Part shown: positions 36,958-44,696 of the stretch, piece after piece
Layout of the letters: each line of letters begins with the position of its first letter
Numbering within the stretch: the first letter of the stretch is position 1
DNA from: Rhizobium sp. BK313
GTDB taxonomy: Bacteria; Pseudomonadota; Alphaproteobacteria; Rhizobiales; Rhizobiaceae
Assembly: GCF_014193655.1 (NCBI RefSeq)
Contig: NZ_JACHZQ010000004.1
Span: forward strand, 558,001 to 622,000
Direction: 5' to 3'
DNA length: 64,000 bases
Made by a program: the position numbers and the translations under genes
Notes under the pieces: generated by a model
Told to the model about the DNA's origin: nothing
What the model saw: the letters and a program-made list of their open reading frames with translations, nothing else
Databases searched by the model: none

Positions 36958-36989
36958 TGCGCCGCGCGCTCCACCGAACGCACGGCGCA
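36958..36989. terminator. Stem-loop between convergent genes
   Basis: Arms TGCGCCG and CGGCGCA (36958-36964, 36983-36989), with inner GCG/CGC pairs, lie four bases after the methyltransferase stop. They are followed on the plus strand by ATTTAATCTTTT. It can serve both converging transcripts. Confidence 0.6.
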
Positions 36990-36999
36990 ATTTAATCTT

Positions 37000-38085
37000 T
37001 TATAGACGCTGACCGTCTTCGCCGAACAGCGACGCGAGCGCCGGCTGGAAATAGACCGGTTGCTCGCTCTCCAGCGCAACCTCCTCATCGGCGTCGATAC
37101 GCACCGACATTGTCTCATTGCCGATCTGACCCCAGACCAGATTGTCCGAGCCCATGGGCTCGACGATGCTGAAGGTTGCCGGCAGGTTCGACATGCGGTC
37201 GCTTGCCGGATTGAACTGCATCTGCTCTGGCCGGACCCCGAGCGTCGCCGTGCGGCCCTCACCCGGCGTGCCGGAGAATTGATAGCCGTTGAGATCGATC
37301 GTGCGGCCGTCGGTCAGGATGAAGGCTGGCGTACCGCCGTTGCTCGTCACTCGCCCCGACAGGAAGTTCATTGACGGTGAACCGACGAATCCGGCGACGA
37401 AGCGGTTGACCGGCCGACGGTAGATTTCCTTCGGCGAGGCGAACTGCTGGATGACACCGCCGCTCATCACCGCAATGCGATCGGCGAGCGTCAGCGCCTC
37501 GATCTGGTCGTGCGTGACATAGATCATTGTCGAGCCGAGCCCGGCATGCAAGCGCTTCAACTCGACACGCAGCTCGGTTCGCAGCTTGGCGTCGAGGTTC
37601 GAGAGCGGCTCGTCGAACAGGAAGACGTCGACGTCGCGCACCAGAGCACGGCCGATAGCGACGCGCTGCCTCTGACCGCCCGAAAGTTCGCCCGGCCGCC
37701 GCTTGCGCAGTGGATCAATTTGCAAGATCTGCACGGCGCGATCGACGCGCTTGGTGATCTCTTCCTTGGCCATGCCGGCGATGCGCAGGCCGAAGGAGAG
37801 ATTTCCTTCGACCGTCATCGTCGGATAAAGCGCATAGGACTGGAACACCATGCCGATGCCGCGGTCTTTCGGTTCCTCCCAGGTGACGTTCCGGTCCCCG
37901 ATCCAGATCTGGCCGCTGGTAATGTCGGTGAGACCGGCGATGGCATTGAGCAAAGTCGACTTGCCGCAGCCGGAGGGCCCGAGAAGGACGATGAACTCGC
38001 CCGACTGGATTTCAATATTCAACGATTTCAGAACGCTGACGCTGCCGAAATCGATTGCAAGTTCGCGAATGGAAACGTTGGCCAT
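37000..38085 (-). CDS. Sugar ABC transporter ATPase, UgpC/MalK family
   Basis: 361 residues: ABC cassette at 1-235 with Walker A GPSGCGKST, signature LSGGQRQR, Walker B VFLFDEPLSNLDAKLR and the His loop VTHDQ. A C-terminal OB-fold regulatory domain follows (GFVGSPSMNFLSG onward). It powers the CUT1 sugar importer encoded upstream in the same operon (MalG gene three bases away). It is the last gene of the operon. Confidence 0.92.
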   Translation of the reverse strand: MANVSIRELAIDFGSVSVLKSLNIEIQSGEFIVLLGPSGCGKSTLLNAIAGLTDITSGQIWIGDRNVTWEEPKDRGIGMVFQSYALYPTMTVEGNLSFGLRIAGMAKEEITKRVDRAVQILQIDPLRKRRPGELSGGQRQRVAIGRALVRDVDVFLFDEPLSNLDAKLRTELRVELKRLHAGLGSTMIYVTHDQIEALTLADRIAVMSGGVIQQFASPKEIYRRPVNRFVAGFVGSPSMNFLSGRVTSNGGTPAFILTDGRTIDLNGYQFSGTPGEGRTATLGVRPEQMQFNPASDRMSNLPATFSIVEPMGSDNLVWGQIGNETMSVRIDADEEVALESEQPVYFQPALASLFGEDGQRL

Positions 38086-38088
38086 GAA

Positions 38089-38997
38089 TTATCCCTTGAC
38101 TGCGCCCGCGGTGATGCCGCGCACGAACCAGCGACCCGAACCGAAATAGACTATCAGCGGAACCAGAGCCGTGAGGATGGTCGCCGCCATGTTGACGTTG
38201 TAGAGCTTCTCGCCTTGGGTGGAGTTGACGATGTTGTTGAGCTGAACCGTCATCGGAAAATTCTCCCGTCCGGCGAAGACGACGCCGAAGAGGAAGTCGT
38301 TCCAGATGCCGGTGACCTGCAGGATTCCCGCCACCACCAGGATCGGGATCGACATAGGGATCATCAGTCGGAAGAAGATCTGCCACAGTCCCGCACCATC
38401 GACACGGGCTGCCTTGAACAACTCCATTGGCAGGCTGGAATAATAATTGCGGAACAGCAGCGTCAGCACCGGCAGGCCGAAGACCGTGTGGGTGATGATG
38501 ATGCAGGGCAGCGTCGAATAGATGCCGACGCCGCGGTAAATGAGCACCAGCGGATAGATGAACACCTGATAGGGAATGAAGGCGCCAAGCAGCAGGATGG
38601 CGAAAAGAACATTCGCTCCCTTCACCCGCCAGAAGGACAGCGCATAGCCGGTCAGCGAGGAAATGAAGATCGACAGTATCATGCTCGGTATCAGGATCTT
38701 CACGGAGTTCCAGAAGCCGACGCTGATGCCGCCGCACTCAAGGCCGGTGCAGGCCGTGCTCCACGCCTGCACCCAGGCTTCGCCTGTCCAGACCTGCGGA
38801 AAGGCGAAGATATTGCCTTGCCGGATTTCCGGCATGGATTTCAGCGAGGTGACGATCATCACATAGAGCGGCAGCAGGAAGAACAGAGCCGCGATGACGA
38901 GAAAGGCGTAAAGGCCGATGCGCGCCGGGGACAGATGCTGCGGCTTACGCCCGGCCGGGCCTTCCATGACCGGTGCGACGGAAGATGGCATAGTCAT
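38089..38997 (-). CDS. Carbohydrate ABC transporter permease, MalG family
   Basis: 302 residues, six helices, with the EAA-type coupling loop LFKAARVDGAGLWQIFFRLMIP on the cytoplasmic side. The start overlaps the stop of the MalF gene by one base (TGATG). Inner-membrane half of a CUT1 sugar importer. Confidence 0.9.
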   Translation of the reverse strand: MTMPSSVAPVMEGPAGRKPQHLSPARIGLYAFLVIAALFFLLPLYVMIVTSLKSMPEIRQGNIFAFPQVWTGEAWVQAWSTACTGLECGGISVGFWNSVKILIPSMILSIFISSLTGYALSFWRVKGANVLFAILLLGAFIPYQVFIYPLVLIYRGVGIYSTLPCIIITHTVFGLPVLTLLFRNYYSSLPMELFKAARVDGAGLWQIFFRLMIPMSIPILVVAGILQVTGIWNDFLFGVVFAGRENFPMTVQLNNIVNSTQGEKLYNVNMAATILTALVPLIVYFGSGRWFVRGITAGAVKG

Positions 38998-39935
38998 CAG
39001 TTCCCCCTCGGTTTTTCGCGGAAATATTCATAGTAGAGCCATGGCGTGACCAGGATGACCACGGTGACGAACATGACGGTCGAGGCCCCAGTCGCAAGGC
39101 CGATATTGCCGCGGCCGAAGAGGTAATCCATGATGAATTTCCCCGGCACCTCGGTCGATATTCCGGGGCCGCCGCCGGTGGTCGCCAGCACCAGTTCGTA
39201 AACCCTGACCACGGCGATCGCCAGAAGCACGCTGGCGGTGATAATGGTCGGCCTCAGGATCGGAATGACGATGTGGAGATAGACACGCCATGTCGGTATG
39301 CCGTCGATGCGCGTCGCCTTCCAGAGTTCACGATCGACGCCGCGCAATCCCGCCAGCATGATCGCCATCACCAATCCGGACGATTGCCAGACGCCGGCGA
39401 GTACGATGACGTAGAGCGCCAGATTGCTTTGGACGATCCAGTCAAAGCGGAACCAGGTGAAGCCGATCCCGTCGGCGACCTTTTGCAGGCCGAGCGTCGG
39501 GTTCATGATCCATTGCCAGACAAGCCCGGTAACGATGAAGGACATCGCAAAGGGGTAAAGGAATATCGTCCGGAACGTATTTTCGAACCGGACTTTCTGA
39601 TCGAGCGCCACGGCAAGCAGAAAGCCAAGGATCAAGCAGCCGGCGATGAAGAGGATGCCGAACAGAACGACATTTTGCAGCGATATTATCCACCGCGCCG
39701 TCGTGAACAGTCGTTCGTACTGCTTGGTGCCGACAAAGATGTTGACTGGTAGCACCTTGCTGTCGGTAAACGATATCCAGATGTTCCAGACAACCGTCAC
39801 GACGTAGGCGAGCACCACGATGATAAAGGCAGGGAACAGGGCAACATAGGCGGAAAGATGTCTCTTCCTCCTAGTGGCAGTCGTCCCGGCGACGGTCCCA
39901 GCGATGGTTCCGGCGGCAGTTTGGGGGGTACTCAT
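38997..39935 (-). CDS. Carbohydrate ABC transporter permease, MalF family
   Basis: 312 residues. A Thr/Ala-rich N-terminal stretch (TAAGTIAGTVAGTTATRRKR) precedes the first helix. The coupling loop is LWKATRIDGIPTWRVYLHIVIP. The ATG at 39935 has GGAGGAG nearby and is chosen over one 20 codons upstream. It pairs with the MalG-type permease to form the channel. Confidence 0.9.
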   Translation of the reverse strand: MSTPQTAAGTIAGTVAGTTATRRKRHLSAYVALFPAFIIVVLAYVVTVVWNIWISFTDSKVLPVNIFVGTKQYERLFTTARWIISLQNVVLFGILFIAGCLILGFLLAVALDQKVRFENTFRTIFLYPFAMSFIVTGLVWQWIMNPTLGLQKVADGIGFTWFRFDWIVQSNLALYVIVLAGVWQSSGLVMAIMLAGLRGVDRELWKATRIDGIPTWRVYLHIVIPILRPTIITASVLLAIAVVRVYELVLATTGGGPGISTEVPGKFIMDYLFGRGNIGLATGASTVMFVTVVILVTPWLYYEYFREKPRGN

Positions 39936-39967
39936 GGATACAGCTCCTCCTGCGCATTCATGGGAAC

Positions 39968-39992
39968 CGGCGGCAGGTAGACCCTGCCGCCG
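39968..39992 (-). promoter_or_regulatory. Intercistronic stem-loop after the sugar-binding-protein gene
   Basis: Arms CGGCGGCAGG and CCTGCCGCCG (39968-39977, 39983-39992) form a 10-bp GC-rich stem with a five-base loop between the binding-protein and MalF genes. No T-run follows. It probably sets the binding protein to permease ratio. Confidence 0.62.
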
Positions 39993-40011
39993 CATGGATG
40001 TCGGATGAGGC

Positions 40012-41259
40012 TTACTTCGCCTGCTCGATGACCTGTGCGAACTGATCGGCGAACTGGTCGGCCGTCATGCTCGGCGTCGTCCAATACTGGGCGATCAGGT
40101 CCTGTTCGGTCTGAACGATGTCCTGAGCCGTAAGCACGTCCGGCGCCAGGATCTGACGGCTCGGATCCTTGAGAGCGATCAGGCCCTTCTGGGCGCAGGC
40201 GTCGAGCTTGGAGGTGTCGACGTCGAGACGCACCGGCACGGAGCCCTTCTTGGAGTTGAAGGCGAGCTGGCCTTCTTTCGACATGATGACCGTTGCAAGC
40301 AGGGTCTGGGCATCGACAGCCGTCTTGTCCTTCAGGACCGGGAAGACGAAGATGTCGCCGCCCATCATGAAGTTGGATTCGCCCGGTCCGAGAATGCAGC
40401 CGAAATCCTTGTCGGCGACCATGTTGGCATGGATGAACTCGCCCTTGGCCCAGTCGCCCATGAACTGGATGCCGGCCTTGCCGTCGATCAGCATGCCGGT
40501 CGCCACGTTCCAGTCACGGTTCGGGCTGCCTGGGTCCTGGTAGTCGCGCAGCTTGGCGAAGACTTCCGCCACGTGCTTGAACTTGTCGGACTTGACGGCA
40601 TCAGTGTCGAGATCCTTCCAGACCTTGCTGTAGAGATCCTTACCCCCTTCGCCGAGCAGAATGGCGTTGAACATCGACTGAAGCTGCCAGGGCTGGCCGC
40701 CGACGGCAACAGGAATCAGGCCTGCGGCCTTGATCTTGTCGAGGGCGGCAAACATCTCATCCCAGGTTTTCGGCTCTTCGGTCACGCCTGCCTTGGCAAA
40801 GACAGCCTTGGAATAGAAGATCCAGTTCTGGCCATGGTCGTTGATCGGTGCGCCGTAGATATGACCCTGAAATTGGATGGCATCATAGAAGGCTGGCGTC
40901 AGCGCCGATTTCCAATCCTGTTCCTTGGCTAGATCGTCGAGTGGACGCAGCAGGCCTTGCTGTGCCAAGTCGTTCATCTGCGTGCCGGTGTTGAACTGCA
41001 TCGCGGTCGGCGGGTTGCCGCCGATGATGCGGTTAATGCCGATCGGACGTGCGGTCGAACCGGACCCAGCGATTGCGGTGTCTACCCATTGGCCACCGGC
41101 CGCATTGAATGCATTGGCCAGTTCCCGCACGGCGGCAGCTTCGCCACCAGACGTCCACCAGTGCAGGACCTCGGCTCTTTTTCCCTCAGCCTGAGCGCCG
41201 GTGACACCCACTGCGATCAGCGCCGTGGCGCCAACCAATGCCATTAACAATCCACGCAT
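40012..41259 (-). CDS. Sugar ABC transporter substrate-binding protein (CUT1 type)
   Basis: 415 residues of SBP family 1. A signal peptide of about 23 residues (MRGLLMALVGATALIAVGVT...AQA) precedes the mature start EGKRAEVLHWWTSGGEAAAV. ATG 41259 has AGGAGGAG just upstream. Homologues bind glucose, mannose or other monosaccharides and glycosides. The companion dehydrogenase and isomerase genes suggest an unusual sugar or cyclitol. A 223-bp gap separates it from the dehydrogenase gene upstream, so a separate promoter is possible. Confidence 0.9.
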   Translation of the reverse strand: MRGLLMALVGATALIAVGVTGAQAEGKRAEVLHWWTSGGEAAAVRELANAFNAAGGQWVDTAIAGSGSTARPIGINRIIGGNPPTAMQFNTGTQMNDLAQQGLLRPLDDLAKEQDWKSALTPAFYDAIQFQGHIYGAPINDHGQNWIFYSKAVFAKAGVTEEPKTWDEMFAALDKIKAAGLIPVAVGGQPWQLQSMFNAILLGEGGKDLYSKVWKDLDTDAVKSDKFKHVAEVFAKLRDYQDPGSPNRDWNVATGMLIDGKAGIQFMGDWAKGEFIHANMVADKDFGCILGPGESNFMMGGDIFVFPVLKDKTAVDAQTLLATVIMSKEGQLAFNSKKGSVPVRLDVDTSKLDACAQKGLIALKDPSRQILAPDVLTAQDIVQTEQDLIAQYWTTPSMTADQFADQFAQVIEQAK

Positions 41260-41482
41260 ATGCTCCTCCTCCTTTGATGGCGTTCTTTTAAACGCCTGTA
41301 TTTCAGCCGCCGCCGTCTCAAGACCATCGGGTGCCGAATGCTGTCGTCCTCCAGAATCGCGCCGCCGGGCCTCCATTCCCCGCGGCGAACGGGCAATGCT
41401 TCCTCGGCATCGACCGTTCGTCAAGCATGCAGTCTGGGAGGACTGCCAATTTCTCCTAACTCTTAACTCTCTATAACCCAGC

Positions 41483-42604
41483 CTATACGAAACGTCCCTC
41501 TTTAATTGCACGCGGAATCGGATCCGGCCGGCCGCAACTGCTGTGGATTGCAACCACCTTGCGCGACTGAGCGGACCGCTCGAACGCCGTCATCACTTCC
41601 AACGCGTGGAAGGCGAGTTCCGACGATACGCGATGCTGACGCCCCGCGCGAAGAGAATCTACCATTTCGGCCGCGCCCAAACCACGCAGTCCGAGATGGC
41701 CCGGCACACCTTCCGTGTAGGGATGGTCAACGGGGATCTCCTCCCAGGCCTCGCCGCCGTCGCGGAATATCTCAACCTTACCGGTAAAGTTGTTCGGGTC
41801 CGGTGTTACCATGCTTCCGTCGGAGCCGTAAATCTCGATCTGATTGTGCTTGTGCTTGATGACATCGAAACTTGTGGCAATGGTGATCGTCGCACCGCTA
41901 TGGAACTCCATCACACCGGTCAGATGCGTCGGCACCAGCACCTTGATCGTCTCGCCGCGGCGTGGATCGGTCTTCACCGTGCGTTCGATGCGGGTAATCT
42001 TGGCAGCGCCGAAGACTTCGCGTACCGGACCGAGCAGAGCGATCAGATTGGTGACGTAATAAGGGCCGACATCGAGCATCGGCCCACCGCCGCGGCCATA
42101 GAAGAAGGCCGGATTCGGATGCCAGTGCTCATGGCCGGGCAGAAGCAGCATGGCCGTGGCCGACACCGCCTTGCCGATTCTGCCTTCGTCGAGCAGCCGG
42201 CGCGTTAACTGGTGGCCGCCACCGAGGAAAGTATCAGGCGCGCAGCCGAGGCGCAGATCGCCGGCGCGCGCGATCGACATCAGCTCTTCGGCTTCCGCCA
42301 TACTGATACCAAGCGGCTTTTCCGAATACACGTGCTTGCCAGCGAGAAGCGCCTTCTTGCTGATCGAGTGGTGCGAAACCGGCGTCGTCAGGTTGATGAT
42401 CAGGCCGATTTCCGGGTCTGCCAGCATGGCGTCGAGCGAGACGGCCTGGATGCCGAATTGGGCAGCAAGCTTTTTTGCCGGCTCCTCATAAAGGTCGTAG
42501 ATCGACTTGACGCGGATGAAATCGAACATGTGCAAAGTTGCGACATAGGTGGCGCTGATGTTGCCGGCGCCGACGATGCCAACTTTCATGGGTGCAGTGC
42601 TCAT
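41483..42604 (-). CDS. Gfo/Idh/MocA family NAD(P)-dependent oxidoreductase
   Basis: 373 residues. The N-terminal Rossmann fold has KVGIVGAGNISATYVATL, and the catalytic EKPLGISMAEAEEL motif holds the conserved Lys-Pro. Members oxidise sugars or inositols at a ring carbon. ATG 42604 is 11 bp after the isomerase stop. With the isomerase/epimerase and ABC genes it forms one sugar-use operon; the substrate is not evident. Confidence 0.87.
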   Translation of the reverse strand: MSTAPMKVGIVGAGNISATYVATLHMFDFIRVKSIYDLYEEPAKKLAAQFGIQAVSLDAMLADPEIGLIINLTTPVSHHSISKKALLAGKHVYSEKPLGISMAEAEELMSIARAGDLRLGCAPDTFLGGGHQLTRRLLDEGRIGKAVSATAMLLLPGHEHWHPNPAFFYGRGGGPMLDVGPYYVTNLIALLGPVREVFGAAKITRIERTVKTDPRRGETIKVLVPTHLTGVMEFHSGATITIATSFDVIKHKHNQIEIYGSDGSMVTPDPNNFTGKVEIFRDGGEAWEEIPVDHPYTEGVPGHLGLRGLGAAEMVDSLRAGRQHRVSSELAFHALEVMTAFERSAQSRKVVAIHSSCGRPDPIPRAIKEGRFV

Positions 42605-42615
42605 GGATATAGCCT

Positions 42616-43545
42616 TTAAGAAATGGTGATATTGAGTTCGGCGGCGGCGTCGCGCAGATAGCTCATGCCGCGGCGCATCTCCTGATCGAACTCTGGCGTC
42701 GCCTCGCGGAAATGTGTCCAGTGCGACGCGCCAGGCGCATCCTCCAGCTCTAGAGTGATAGGTCCGGAATAGCCGATCGCCTGCAGAGCGGCGAAAATCG
42801 CTTTCCAGTCGATTTTGCCGCGCCCCGGGCGCCAATGAGCATTGGTATGGCCTTCATTGTCCGAGAAATGCGTGTTGAAGATGCGATCGCCGAGCGCCAG
42901 CACGACATAGTGCGGCATGTCACCGGCCGGGAAAAGATGGCTCGGATCGAAGTTCAGGCCGAGATTTGAAGCCCCGGTGCGCTCGATCAACCGCAGCATG
43001 CCCTGCCCGGAGCTGACCCAGCGATAGGGATGCGGCTCGATGGCGACGCGCAGGCCGGCTGAGCCCGCGATTTCGCAGGCCTTGGCGAAACCGTCGACCA
43101 CAGCATTGTATTCGGCCGTCCAGTCCCATTGCGGTTCGACGGCGGCCGTCCACTCCTGCGAGATCGGTCGCTGCAGGATCGGCTTGACGTCGGACTGAAA
43201 GGGATAGGGCGTCATGCTGGTCATGATCGGCGCGCCAATCTCGGCCACGACATCGACGCCGCGCTTGTAGCCGTCGAGATCGACGGTGGAGAAGGCAGCA
43301 CCCGCCTGACGGCTGAAGGGTAGGTTGAAGAAGAAATTGGTGAGCGTCAGCCCCTCACCCTCAGCGATCTCCTTCAGACCGCGGATCGTCGCCGGCGTGT
43401 AATAGCCCAGCATATCGACCGACCAGGCGGTTTGCTCGAAACCCTTGCAGCCGGTGCGAGCGAGCCGCTTCAGCGGCGCCTCATAGGGCGGGTTCCAGTT
43501 GAACGTCCAAATTGGTGATCCGAAAAAAAGCGAGCCTGCGCCCAC
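42616..43545 (-). CDS. Sugar phosphate isomerase/epimerase family protein (TIM barrel)
   Basis: 309 residues of the xylose isomerase-like TIM-barrel family (IolE/IolH/Dte type). Metal-site candidates are in RVAIEPHPY (Glu, His), NLGLNFDPSHLFPAG (Asp, His), DRIFNTHFSDNEG (His, Asp) and ITLELED (Glu). It probably interconverts keto sugars or dehydrates a keto-inositol in the pathway begun by the dehydrogenase. First gene of the operon, with a LacI-type palindrome about 100 bp upstream. Confidence 0.83.
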   Translation of the reverse strand: MGAGSLFFGSPIWTFNWNPPYEAPLKRLARTGCKGFEQTAWSVDMLGYYTPATIRGLKEIAEGEGLTLTNFFFNLPFSRQAGAAFSTVDLDGYKRGVDVVAEIGAPIMTSMTPYPFQSDVKPILQRPISQEWTAAVEPQWDWTAEYNAVVDGFAKACEIAGSAGLRVAIEPHPYRWVSSGQGMLRLIERTGASNLGLNFDPSHLFPAGDMPHYVVLALGDRIFNTHFSDNEGHTNAHWRPGRGKIDWKAIFAALQAIGYSGPITLELEDAPGASHWTHFREATPEFDQEMRRGMSYLRDAAAELNITIS

Positions 43546-43645
43546 GATACCCTCCCATGGAATGCGGTCGCCTGCGAGATGCGAAGCTCCCGTCCTCTTG
43601 CCGACATCCCTTGCCGATTGGAACCTCTTACCCCTCCAATCGGCA

Positions 43646-43663
43646 ATTCGTAACGTTACGAAT
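43646..43663. promoter_or_regulatory. 18-bp perfect palindrome, LacI-type operator of the sugar operon
   Basis: ATTCGTAACGTTACGAAT has the central CG and the even symmetry typical of LacI/GalR operators. It overlaps the expected -10 region of a promoter whose -35 box (TTGACA, minus strand) is at 43682-43687. No LacI-family gene is in the window. Confidence 0.65.
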
Positions 43664-43681
43664 GATGGATAACTGGAACTC

Positions 43682-43687
43682 TGTCAA
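43682..43687 (-). promoter_or_regulatory. -35 box of the sugar operon promoter
   Basis: Minus-strand TTGACA lies about 17 bp ahead of the palindrome region, with a weak -10 overlapping the operator. It is the only good -35 box in the gap before 43545. Confidence 0.4.
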
Positions 43688-43909
43688 GCAGCCTTTTGGT
43701 GATGCTAGCTTGAATCTTCCAAACGCTGGCTTGTAAGTTTGAAGATGGAAATTTGGCCGCTGAGCAGCTCTGACGAAGTGAGGTTGATCGTGTTTGATAG
43801 GCGAGCCTCGCCCCAAGGACGCCTGGCCCCTGACATCACACTCAATTCAGCTCCTACGTCACCGAAGACAGAGCTGGTCTGTGGGCGAGATAGGAACCGA
43901 CCACACGGA

Positions 43910-44052
43910 TCCGACGATTGCGAACTGCTGATGGAGATCGATCCGACCAACTATAAGATTGCTGTCAGCCAAGCGGAGGCATCGGTGCAATCGGCGCAGG
44001 CCAATGTGCAGAACATCGACGCGCAGATAGACGTCCAGCAGGCACAGATCAG
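43910..44052 (+). pseudogene. Fragment of an HlyD/EmrA-type membrane fusion protein
   Basis: The plus strand encodes LLMEIDPTNYKIAVSQAEAS followed by VQSAQANVQNIDAQIDVQQ, which matches the start of the coiled-coil hairpin of HlyD/EmrA adaptor proteins. Neither the N-terminal membrane helix nor the rest of the adaptor is present. It breaks off where a Dps-like fragment begins on the other strand. Confidence 0.6.
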
Positions 44053-44189
44053 CAACTCGCCGCGGCTACAAAGATGTCTGCAAGAAAAGCGGTCAGGGCT
44101 GCTGCAATATCCTTGGTCGCATTGGAACCGAGGTCGGTTGGCGTCGTGAGCGCGAGGCTGCGGTTTTTGGCTGCTGTTCGTCTGTCCAT
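44049..44189 (-). pseudogene. 5' fragment of a Dps-family (DNA starvation/ferritin-like) gene
   Basis: From ATG 44189 (preceded by AAGGGAAG) the minus strand reads TDLGSNATKDIAAALTAFLA then DIF. This resembles the first helix of rhizobial Dps-like proteins. It then runs into an unrelated tail and a stop after 46 residues, exactly at the HlyD fragment. The ferroxidase residues, which lie further on, are absent, so no working protein is expected. Confidence 0.55.
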
Positions 44190-44362
44190 GGCAACTTCCC
44201 TTGAGCGATATGGTTAGCCGACAGAACCTTTGCTTGCGGCTCGTCGATGGCGCCAGAGAAAAGCAGTGCATGCAGACAGCTCGAAATCGGCTGCTCGTCT
44301 AGGCGGCCCAATACCTAAGTCTAGTTACGTGGCCGGCAGCATCGGACTAACTTTTACTCATC

Positions 44363-44497
44363 GCCTCAACCCTCGATGAGGCGAGTAGCTTCCTCCCAGC
44401 TACCAGGCTTCGGTGTCCTCCCCTCCACCCGAAGCCGCGGATCCTTCAAGGTCCGCCTTAGGCCGTCTCCATCCGCCCGGAGACGGCCTTTCTTTTT
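44363..44497 (+). ncRNA. Candidate trans-acting sRNA with CCUCCC loops (alpha-r14/NfeR-like)
   Basis: A row of stem-loops without a coding frame: GCCTCA/TGAGGC (44363-44382); GTAGCTTCCTCCCAGCTAC (44385-44403), where TCCTCCC is the loop; GGCTTCGG/CCGAAGCC (44406-44436), with loop TCCTCCCCTC; GCGGA/TCCGC (44437-44455); and a Rho-independent terminator. Loops exposing anti-Shine-Dalgarno CCUCCC and about this length are features of the alpha-r14 (NfeR1) sRNAs of rhizobia, which occur in several copies including on plasmids. The 5' end and promoter are not defined. Strand follows from the terminator T-run. Confidence 0.58.
44461..44497 (+). terminator. Strong Rho-independent terminator of the sRNA candidate
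   Basis: Arms GGCCGTCTCC and GGAGACGGCC (44461-44470, 44479-44488) form a perfect 10-bp stem with an 8-base loop, followed by TTTCTTTTT. Confidence 0.85.
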
Positions 44498-44614
44498 GTA
44501 AGAACCGGAAGCTTGGAAACGTCGGCACAGGCGTGAAACCTGTACGGCACCATCAACGGCACGGCTCGAACGGTCCGTAACGCCCTATGCCTCCGTATAG
44601 TGTGCAGCGGTCCT

Positions 44615-44628
44615 ACCTGTTGCTAGGC
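44615..44628. promoter_or_regulatory. ACCT-N6-AGGT-like box before the YdeP/FdhF gene
   Basis: ACCTGTTGCTAGGC matches the repeat ACCT-N6-AGGT at seven of eight positions. It lies 69 bp upstream of the start codon. Confidence 0.4.
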
Positions 44629-44696
44629 TCTCCCGACTGATGTGCCAATCAATTGCGGCGGTCACGCGACCGCACAGGATCGAAGGAGTTTCGAAC

